In this document: positions 1 through 9,016 of the stretch, piece after piece
Layout: every line of letters begins with the position of its first letter
How positions within the stretch are numbered: the first letter of the stretch is position 1
Source of the DNA: Conidiobolus incongruus B7586
Taxonomy: Eukaryota > Entomophthoromycota > Entomophthoromycetes > Entomophthorales > Conidiobolaceae
Direction: 5' to 3'
Assembly (NCBI GenBank): GCA_000697335.1
Contig: JNEM01012749.1
Span: forward strand, 1 to 14,822
Length of the DNA stretch: 14,822 nucleotides
The notes under the pieces: generated by a model
Seen by the model: the letters and a program-made list of their open reading frames with translations, nothing else
What the model was told of the DNA's origin: nothing
Databases searched by the model: none
Program-made: the position numbers and the translations under genes

Positions 1-3000
1 TATTTAAATAATAAAGTAATAGTTTTGAAATATAATAAAATTGGGATTAGATAATATATTTATAAGTATAATTTTCTCAAAATATATTGAAATTTAAAAA
101 ATATCATTAAAATTTTATTAAAATAATTTTATTGAAAATACTTATGGTATTTCATAAATCTGAATATATTTAAATCAAATATAAATACAATAGATTTTAG
201 GTCAAAAATATTTTCAAATTATTTGGAAAGCAAATTATCAAATATCATGAATGATAAATTATTAAATATGATAATATCTTCATAATTTATAACAATATAT
301 TAATAAATTTTAGCTTTATCCAAAAATTAACTAATTAGAGTTTTGATAAAATTATTAGGATATAACTAATAAAAATTTGGTTTAATTTTTATATTTATAA
401 TTTTAATATTATTATAAGCCAAAATATTGACATTATAAATAAAAAACGACTTTTTATCTTTCTAAAAATATCAGTTATAAAATAATTATTTATCATTTTA
501 TAAAAAAATACTGAAATTAAATACGAGTTTTGATATATATGATATAATTCATCAATCAATCTGAATTTAATATAATTTTCGTTTATATATAAAATATGCT
601 TTAAATATAACTTAATTAGTGCCATCACTGAAATTTGGAATAATAAAACAAATATGAAATATTTAATAAATCAAACAAGATCAGAATTAAATAAATCATA
701 TTAATTTTATTGGGTCCAATAACTTAAAACTCTTTCTAAATAAAAAAATAAAATAATCATTTATAATATATCAGCGAAGAGTGGAAACCTATTGTTTAAA
801 ATGGGAATAGGTTAAAATAATCATTATAAGTTCTTACTATTTGATTATATAATATGAAATACTATATGAAAATTTGCGAAGTTAGTATAATCAGAGTCAA
901 AATATAAAAATAGATTTATTTAAGTATCTCTTGTATTAAATTAAGTCAACTTTCATATCTAACAGAACTTTTTGATTATATCATATATTATTTGGATTAA
1001 GGATTATGCTAAAATTATTATTAAGATGATAATGCTCAGATATTGATTGAAATATATTCATCATTTGATTCTACATCGTGAAATAATATGCAAATAAATC
1101 ATGTATACCTATAATTTATGTTAAATGATAATATGACAAGTGTGATAATTGCACTTTTACCTAATATTATATATGATAAAAATTTGACAAAATTCATAAA
1201 ATAGAAAAATTGGAATAAAAGTACTAAATAAAGTTAAAAAATTATATAATCTAAACTGAGTAATTATATAAATATTTATATTTATAATTGCTCTAAATTA
1301 TATTCATTTTCAACCTTAAAATTAAAAATCAAATTATATATAATTATTAGTATTATAATTAAACAATAGTTAGATCGTTTAATGCAATTATTTTTTGTAA
1401 AATTTTAATCTTACATTTTATTTGGATTGATTCTTTATTATTAAGATATAAGATTTTATATGAATATTCTATTTTCTATAATTCTTACAATATTTAAACT
1501 ATTTCAAATTGATTTAACTAAAAATTATATTAGCGGCTATATATTATATTAATATTAAACATCATTTCTGGCAACTTAAACTTTAATTGATATAATTTTT
1601 TATAATTTTTTATATTTTCCATATTGCCTTGACAATAAAATCTACTCTTTTAATTAATCCATTTGTATAGTAATTTTAATTCTTGAAAAAACACTGTTTT
1701 GATACATTATATATCATTTATTATGAATTTTTATTTCAACTGAAGGCATATTAATTCATTTTAGTCTTTTTCCGAAATTAAAGAGCGATTATTATCTTAA
1801 AGAATAAAGTTTGTACCTTCAATTTACTCAATAAATTATTATTCAATCTCATTTTTTATCGAGAAGGTATCAATTGAAAATGTTTAAGAACTATATCAAA
1901 TTTGATAAGGATTATTTAATTGAATATTATTAAGTTGTATAATCATAAGATTATAATAACAATTGATTTTAAATATAATCTTGGTTTGATTAAGTGGATA
2001 TATTTATTTTGAAAACCAATTAAATAATATAACTTATTATTAATTAGTAGTGCTTTTTAAGTATAAGCTAGAAGTATTTTTACTATAATTAGAGAACGCA
2101 ATCTATTTATAAATTTTTAATACTATATTGAAATTAAAATTATAAAATAAACTGGTTTAAATTCATTAAAAATTAATATCTTAAAATCAATACTCATCAA
2201 AATATTCAATTATATCACTTTTTAAGTAAAATATTTTAATATATAAAATACACTTTAATGTTTTTTAAATATACAATTCTTAATTCTGATTATAAAATTC
2301 CTAAAATGTTTAATTATAGGGATTCCAAAGGATAGTTTAAATAAATTCAGAATATCAAAATTTTTTCTTTAATTAAATAAATAAATAAAATATAAAATCC
2401 TTATTATAAGTATATTATGAAATATGATGTATTTTTGATTGATAGTTCTAATATCAAATTATTAGAAAATGTTATCCATTTATGCAAACAAAAGGTTAAT
2501 TATGATTTTGATTATATTGAATAGAAATATTTATAATTTTTTTATTTGAAATTTTAGGTAAAATTTTTTTTGCATGTAAATATATTTATCACTCAAAAAC
2601 TTTATTTCTTTTTTCCTATTCATTATTATACTAAATTTTTTCAATATGAAATATTAGAAAATATATTTGAAAATTTTAAATTTTAATATTAAAAATCATA
2701 TTAGTTTTAAGAAACAGATAGAAAATCTATTTGATTTTAATTAGACAATATTATTAATTATAAGAATATAGCATATTAAATAGCTAACAGTTGATATTCA
2801 ATTTCTGATATGCTGCAAAGTGTTTCAAGTGAGAAAATATATAGTTTTTCAATGAATAGAAATTATTGAAATTTAACATACAAAAACTTGAAAATATTAA
2901 GTTTGTAAAATTTTAATTCGAAATTTTAATAATTTATATAAATTGTACGAAAAAATGATAACCTTATATATTCAAGTAATAATCAAGATCTATAATTTTA

Positions 3001-3809
3001 CTTTTTCAGTATTATTAATTGATTAAGTTATCTTAATTAATTCTAATAAAAAATTATTTTATTATATTAGATTTCATATATTATTTTAAAAACTGAAATA
3101 TATTTAATTAATAGCATAATTTGTGTTATTAATACTCTCCTGATTAATAGTTATTATTAATTTTAAATTTTGATTTAATTATTTTTTATTTGAGTAAATA
3201 CATTATTAAATTTGAAAGATATATTCATTCTTGATTCTATTGGAATATATTTTTGAAATAGTAATCTATAATATTTGAGTTATATAGTTTGAATTTTATT
3301 TTTACAGATATTTTACTATTATATATATGGTAATTCATATCAGCCAAAATTTGAGATTAGGAATTTTTATGATATTATTTTTATGTTATAACAAGTGATA
3401 CTCATAAAATTTGGTTGAATAGTTAGCTTTGAGAAGAAAACGAGATAATAAAAATGTATCATTGAATATAGTTTTCAACTTAGATTCATTTGTTTGAGCT
3501 TATACTATAATTTGCATTGAATTTCAACATTATTAAAGGTATATGAACCTCAAAACCTCAATACATATAATTGTATCGAAAATTAATAATTAGATATTGT
3601 TTAAATGATTTAAAATTTAATATAGCTGAAATATATAGTGATTAATAATGATATCCAACATAAAATATTATATCTTTGAATTTTCATTTGAGGAGTATTG
3701 GCCCAATATTTCCGTATATCCATTAATTATCAATGTAAAATGAAATATTGCGATTAGCTTAAATATTGCTGTGAGAGTAAATCATTCTTATAATTAATGG
3801 TGTATTTAA
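1..3809. other. AT-rich gene desert, left part
   Basis: This stretch is about four fifths A+T with no recognisable gene. Open frames in it are short (the longest is about 77 codons, on the minus strand at 395-628) and consist of the Ile, Asn, Lys, Leu, Tyr and Phe residues that random AT-rich DNA yields. With roughly one stop per ten codons at this composition, one such frame in about 12 kb read in six frames is expected by chance. I saw no tRNA, no GC islet and no long tandem repeat here. Confidence 0.7.
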
Positions 3810-4132
3810 TATTGTCAATGCTACAAGGCAATTTCTATCTTATATGCTCCTAAGCCCATTGCTACCACTATAACTTCTGATTACCAAATATACTCTCCCA
3901 AACACATACCTGCTACTATAACCTCCGATTATCATATCCTCTGAATCCAATCACTATCACTACTACCTCTTTCAGTTTTAAACATTGTCTCAAACCTAAT
4001 ATTCTAGCTAAACCTATCTATCTAGTTTTTCTATACTTCTATAGCACAAAATCAAAATTCATTCAATTCTATCTCAATAATTTAACATCAAATAAATTAT
4101 TTAATTCAAACCATCTGTTATTATCAAAATAA
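3810..4132 (+). pseudogene. Decayed repeat-bearing reading frame, unknown family
   Basis: The base composition rises and becomes C-rich on the plus strand, unlike the surrounding desert. One frame reads YAPKPIATTITSDYQI and then YSPKHIPATITSDYHI, two copies of a 16-residue repeat. A third, more diverged copy (YPLNPITITTTS) lies in another frame, which then stays open for about 65 codons to a stop at 4130-4132. Matching repeats at the protein level with a frame break between copies 2 and 3 suggest an old coding sequence that has decayed. The Thr-rich, Tyr-Pro-bearing repeats loosely recall the C-terminal tail of the secreted protein at 9017-10477, but no direct homology can be shown by eye. 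It could also be an exon of a gene with unseen introns. Confidence 0.3.
3843..3970 (+). repeat. Three-copy degenerate tandem repeat (about 48 bp)
   Basis: Copies lie at 3843-3890, 3891-3934 and 3935-3970. The first two share the core ACTATAAC(T/C)TC(T/C)GATTA and translate to the near-identical TITSDY motif. The third keeps only the CCAATCACTATCACTACTACC-like part. Differences between copies 1 and 2 are largely silent or conservative, which is what a formerly translated repeat would show. Confidence 0.5.
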
Positions 4133-6184
4133 ATAGGTTTTAATTTTTATTCATCAGCTATTTTACTTATTCAGTTAAACTCTCTTAAAAATTGGCTTTT
4201 AAGTGATGAATCAAAATAATTATAATATAATAGATAAAAATTTAAAATTTTAAACAATAACAATAAGGAAATATAAATATGTTTATTAAATTTTATCTAA
4301 ATAATATAAACAAATTATAGTTTGAAATAATTTATTTATATATATGTCTATAAATTACTTCAAATATCATATGTATTTCATACTTTATAACTTTATTGAT
4401 ATAATATCATAATAGCTTATAATAAGATATCTCTTAATACACTATATGATATATAATTCCTATAAAAATATTAGCGGAAAGAGATTGCTTATTTGAAATT
4501 TTTTTGTATATGAAAAATTATATAACAATTAATTTAAGATTTTGCAATTTAATCACTAGTTTTGAATGAAAATTTAATCCATTAATTATGATTGATTGAA
4601 TTTATATCATGCTGTGTTAAAAATAATTAACCCAATATATCACATAATATATATAATATATAATCTATAATTTTAAGATTGTCAGTCAATTTAACCTATT
4701 AAACACGAATAGTTTCATCAATTTTTTAAGTAATTAAATTGTAATCAAAATCAATTGTGTAGAGAATAAGAGGATGAATTGAAAATATTTTAATGTAATT
4801 CTTTCAAAAAATAAACTCACATAATGTATATTAATAACTCCCATAGTTAATACTATAGTATTGATACATATAATTAACTTATCAATAGCTATTTTACCCC
4901 ATTATATAGTATCAGTCCCAGATATTAAAAATTATCAAATTGATTTAATGGTTCTTTAATAGAGTAATATTTTTAATAATTATTGATTAGTTTAAAAAAT
5001 TTTTTTAATAATTTATAATATAAATTTAAATTTATTGAAATTTGAATTAAAATTATATATTAAAATATTTCAGTTAAATTTTTAATATGAATTTTTAAAA
5101 ATTTAGTTGGGTTTAATGTATATTTTAGAAAAAAATAATTAATTAGTTTTTTTAATATAATTTGCAAATAGCTTTGATTATATTGATATAAAATTTCTAT
5201 TAATGGTTAAAAATGTTCAAATTTTGAATTAATAATAATGATAATAACAAATTAATGAACAATTTTAGATATATTTATTTTGATATTTTATTGGTCTTCA
5301 AAATACATTTAATATATAACAATTTAAATTTATATTATAGAACTATAATTGAGTACAAATATAATTATGATGTAAAAATAATATTATTAACTAAAACAAT
5401 GCTAACATTGAAATAGATTGTCATTTTCAAGAATAAAAGATACCAGATAGTATCAAAAAATTATAATATGATTAATGTAATTGAAGAATTTTGCACACTG
5501 CAAAACATCGAATTTATTACCATTTTTATTAAGAAAATATGAATAATCGGTCGAATATACTAAGGATGTATATTCACTAATGAAATTGAAAATAATCAAA
5601 GTTATTTGATACAAGTTTGTTAAGTTTTGTTTGATTATTGAATATCTTAATGATTTTTATACTGGTAGAATTATCGCAACTAGAAATTTGATTGAATTAA
5701 ACTTTATCTTGACGAAAAGATTAAATGAAAACAAAGAAAAAATATTTCCCTAATATTCAATCAACAATGATCCATATACTAAAAATAAATTCATTATGGT
5801 TTAGTCAATATAAAGCCATTTTTTGTCATTTAATTAAATAGCAACAATAGTGGAATTATTCTTGAAAAATCATTAATGCCTAAATTTATACTATTTCAAA
5901 ATTTCGTTGTATCAGATCACTGCCCGAAATATAGGTAACTATCATTGATAATTGTAATTATACTAAGTTAATACTAAACAAACCATATAATATATATATA
6001 TTATTTATTCTTAATTAAAACCCTAATGGTAAAGGTTGAATGAAAATCTCAAACTTTTACAAAAATTTAACTCAAATGAAAATTAATATAAAAAATAATG
6101 AATTTTTTCATACATTTTATACACCTATCCTATATTAATTTATATGAAAAACTGGTATTTTATTAGAAATTGATCTACCAAGTT
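4133..6184. other. AT-rich gene desert, middle part
   Basis: No gene can be supported. At 5400-5960 the sequence is a little less AT-extreme and a few runs of varied residues appear, for example VIEEFCTLQNIEFIT in one frame and EYLNDFYTGRIIATRNLIEL in another. They are short, interrupted and match no family I can name, so they may be very old coding debris or chance. The rest is plain AT-rich DNA with small palindromes of A and T. Confidence 0.6.
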
Positions 6185-6670
6185 AAAGATAATGTGGCAG
6201 TCAGGAGTTCAGGGAACATACCAGACGAGACTCAACATAGTATGCGCAGCATCAGGGCTTTGATCAGTCCGCTAATGATAAAAGAAGTGTGCTCAACAAC
6301 CTGGCTGGCCAGCAAGATTGTAATTATTTGAATATAGGGACGCTGGGCCACATTAATCAATTGGAGTGAGTTAATTGATTCGAATAAAAATGCTAAGTTT
6401 AAATTAAACTAGATTAAACTATTATTTTGGACATGATTTTTAGAAGTGGAAGGGGAGGAGGATTAGAGATGATGGTAGGGTAGATGTTTGTGTGTGTCGT
6501 TCATAATGGTGGATTTCAACTGTAAACAAAGGGTTGATCGAGGTGCTGATCTCGAGATGTTACGATCAGCTGGAAGCTCAGCTGAAATATTTTGGGCTCC
6601 ACTTAGAGGGGAACTATGGAAATGAAGATTCAGGTCGTTATTAGAAGCTGTTGAGGCGACAGATAATATG
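6185..6670. other. GC-rich islet, unidentified (ncRNA or old coding relic)
   Basis: Two blocks, about 6185-6350 and 6440-6670, have close to balanced base composition inside a desert that is about one fifth G+C; a short AT-rich stretch separates them. No frame runs through the islet. The longest open run is about 55 codons on the plus strand (about 6167-6331, containing SGNIPDETQHSMRSIRALI), and a 45-codon run in another frame at 6507-6641 contains LIEVLISRCYDQLEAQLKYF. Neither matches a family I recognise. The islet also holds good hairpins (6545-6570 and 6567-6584), an 8-bp palindrome CTGGCCAG at 6305-6312, and a run of eight T at 6731-6738 that could end a Pol III transcript. I checked by eye for tRNA, SRP RNA, RNase P/MRP and U3 signatures and found no convincing match. 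Confidence 0.5.
6545..6584 (+). repeat. Overlapping inverted repeats in the GC islet
   Basis: GCTGATC at 6545-6551 is perfectly complementary to GATCAGC at 6564-6570, giving a 7-bp stem with a 12-base loop. An alternative hairpin pairs CAGCTG at 6567-6572 with CAGCTG at 6579-6584 around a 6-base loop. The two share bases and so exclude each other. Such stems are uncommon in this AT-dominated window, but short ones can also arise by chance. Confidence 0.4.
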
Positions 6671-7449
6671 AATATTTTATATTTAGACTTAGTATCAATT
6701 TCAAATCCAAATTAATATAGTTGCGGTGTATTTTTTTTATTTAGTTCAAAATTGAGTTTATCAATGCCATTGTTATATTTAGAATTTAATATTATTTAGA
6801 GATAAAAATATTTGTATTGTTATTTACACAAAATCCTCAGTCAATATTACAAACACTGTAAAACTTAAATATTTAACATATTATTCTAAATTGGCAATTG
6901 AAATTAAAGATTAACTAATGATGAAATGCAAATATTTTAATCACATTATGCAGAAAAGTTATAATGAAATGCATAAGAATAAAATATTAAATATTATCAA
7001 ACTAAACTATGCAATCAATAAAATAGAATTTAATCATTTTTAATATATTAATGCATTAACAATGTTTTAAAAAATATAAAATTAATATTATATAATTAAT
7101 TATATGAAAAAATATATAATGTATCATCAAAGTCATTATAGTAAAATTATGATCTAATTACAATATAATAATCAATATTAAATATATTCAAAAATTGCAT
7201 ATCATCAAATGTTCTGAATTTATATATTAAATAAAATAATACAAAGATTGTTATATAAACTCAATAATATTTAATAAATATATATTTAATAAATATTTAA
7301 TTAATACAATAATATGATATAAAATAAAGGATAACTAAAATTAGATTTAAAAATATCATATAATTAATATATTATGAGTAGTTTTAATTAATAATTATAA
7401 TGTATACTCAATCTAAGAATTAACTATTATAACATAAAAAACCCGTGTA
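6671..7449. other. AT-rich spacer between islets
   Basis: Plain AT-rich DNA with no supported gene. A T8 run lies at 6731-6738. A short direct repeat of an ATTTAATAAATAT-type motif lies near 7265-7300 and looks like ordinary AT-rich slippage. Confidence 0.6.
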
Positions 7450-7940
7450 AAATTGTGCCAAAAAATTAGCCAACTCAATAATTAAACACAAGCAACTTCG
7501 TAAATGGCTAGAGAAGAAATATAAACTAAGTGTAAGCTAAAGTACCATATCTAAAATTTTGAAGAATTTGAAATGACTTTCGAATAATAATCAATTAAAT
7601 CAAATCAAAAAAGAATTAGACAAGCATATTGGTCATTAATGTAAGATTATTTAATTCAATGAATATGTGAATATGATGCAGTTATTATGATTACCGGTGA
7701 TTTTTTAATAGAAGAAGGGAATTTTAACAAAGTTATACCCACATACAGGAGTTGAATTATCAAATGGATGGCTTGATAATTAGAAATGGAGATTAAAAAT
7801 TAAACAGAAAACGGAAAGGTGAAGGAGCATCAATTGATACAATAGTACTTCGTGAAGATTTACCAGAGGCCCAATCTATTGTTAATAAATATCCTTGGAA
7901 GGATATGTCTAATATGAATGAATCAGGACTTTTTTTATAA
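7450..7940 (+). mobile_element. Broken pogo/Tigger-type DNA transposon (N-terminal transposase part)
   Basis: Translated pieces in the expected family order identify this as a Tc1/mariner-superfamily transposase with CENP-B-like DNA-binding domains. First comes HKQLRKWLEKKYKLSVS, a stop codon where the family usually has Gln, then STISKILK (7497-7577), the first helix-turn-helix. Next come DAVIMITGDFLIEEGNFNKV (7675-7734) and GVELSNGWLD (7748-7777), the second DNA-binding domain. Last are RKGEGASID and VLREDLPEAQSIVNKYPWKD (frame from 7812), leading to NMNESGLF (7911-7934). That motif is normally NMDE(S/T)GLF, whose Asp is the first catalytic residue of the DDE triad; here it is Asn (AAT, 7917-7919). 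The frame changes at least twice, several stops interrupt it, and the rest of the catalytic domain is absent after about 7940. I saw no terminal inverted repeats. It is a dead fragment. Confidence 0.85.
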
Positions 7941-8830
7941 TATCTAGGTACTATGTCAATTAATAAAATATTATTTAAAAATATTATACTTTGATATTTG
8001 ATAGTATAATATTCAAATATTTTACAATTAAAATATATATAATAAAATATCAAACAAATTAATAGCTAGTTATTAGATTTTAAATAAGAAAAATTAATTA
8101 TTTAATTTATAAACATGTTATTACTATTTCATTATAATATTATAATGAATTTTTAGAATATGGTTTTCATATCCTATGAAATTCTTGAATTTTTTATTAC
8201 ACTTCAAAAAATCCGTTTTTTTGAAGTTAAAAATCTGAATGTTACTATAACTTTATATCAATGTACATAAATTTTTATATTGCTGCTCAAATAATACTAT
8301 ATTTCTTTATTTTATTGGATTCAATGATACAACTTACCGAATTTTTTTTGTATTAGGATATTTTCATGGTTATTGAATAATATATACAAAATAAGCTTTT
8401 ACCATTATCTCAGTTATCCAAATTCGGTATTTTATTTAAACATATTGAATAGAATACTATTTGCAAATATTATATTTTCAAATATCTAATTTGAATTAAA
8501 ATAAGATTTCAATAGTATTATAAATTTTGAATAATCAAAAGTATAAATATATTATCACGAATCTAATATATAAAATAAAGGCATTTTGTACCAAATATTA
8601 ACATTATTTGTATTATTGGATAAATTTCAAAATTCCTGTCATAGGGATATTTAAAATGAATTTTTGTTTTTTCAAATTTGTTGAAATTTTTATTTTAATT
8701 ATAAATTGTTTGATTGATGAGACATAATCGTTCATTCAATGAGTGCAAACAATATCAAACATTGTAAAACAAACACTAAAAATGCGATTGCATTATTTTT
8801 TTCAAAACTACATTGATGAAACTAATTAAG
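7941..8830. other. AT-rich spacer upstream of the secreted repeat gene
   Basis: About 890 bases with no supported gene. This is where the C-terminal half of the transposase would be expected, but no DDE-domain peptide is recognisable. Confidence 0.6.
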
Positions 8831-8875
8831 CATTCTATAATTAAACATTCAATAATTAAATATTCTATAATTAAA
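8831..8875 (+). repeat. Three 15-bp direct repeats upstream of the TATA box
   Basis: Three head-to-tail copies of (C/T)ATTC(T/A)ATAATTAAA lie at 8831-8845, 8846-8860 and 8861-8875. They differ at only two positions and end 26 bases before the TATA box of the secreted repeat gene. Equal spacing and placement suggest repeated activator sites, or else simple slippage in AT-rich DNA. Confidence 0.55.
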
Positions 8876-8901
8876 TATGGTGCTTGATCTGTTTTGATTA
8901 A

Positions 8902-8910
8902 TATATAAAG
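8902..8910 (+). promoter_or_regulatory. TATA box of the secreted repeat gene
   Basis: TATATAAAG is a canonical TATA box on the plus strand. Transcription would start about 25-35 bases downstream, near 8930-8945. From there to the ATG at 9017 there is no other ATG, giving a 5' leader of roughly 75-90 bases. In AT-rich DNA TATA-like strings are common, but the flanking G-containing context and the position support this one. Confidence 0.6.
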
Positions 8911-9016
8911 GAAGTGACATTTCCAACATTTGATACATACAACTACAAATTTGATTAATTTAAGCTATTCTTTTGTTATATCCATACTCAGTGTTTATTA
9001 CGTTGAATACATCAAT

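Noticed and set aside
395-628. 77-codon minus-strand frame
   Set aside because: Residues are only those of random AT-rich DNA; a frame of this length is expected about once by chance in a tract this long and AT-rich.
2417-2524. 35-codon ATG frame (VFLIDSSNIKLLENVIHLCK)
   Set aside because: It looks varied, but the length is within chance and there is no partner exon, homology or composition change.
5400-5960. Possible coding debris with phrases such as VIEEFCTLQNIEFIT
   Set aside because: Short interrupted runs in different frames with no recognisable domain; cannot be told from chance.
6017-6026. AAAACCCTAA, resembling a telomerase RNA template for a TTTAGGG-type repeat
   Set aside because: A ten-base match alone is weak. 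The organism's telomere repeat is unknown, no telomeric array is present, and a similar string at 13071-13080 is just an intron acceptor read on the other strand.
6441-6584. Box C-like ATGATGG and tRNA B-box-like GGTTGATCG in the GC islet
   Set aside because: Isolated partial matches without a box D at proper spacing or a cloverleaf; not enough to call a snoRNA or tRNA.
7793-8053. 86-codon minus-strand frame
   Set aside because: Antisense shadow of the transposase relic extended into random AT-rich DNA.
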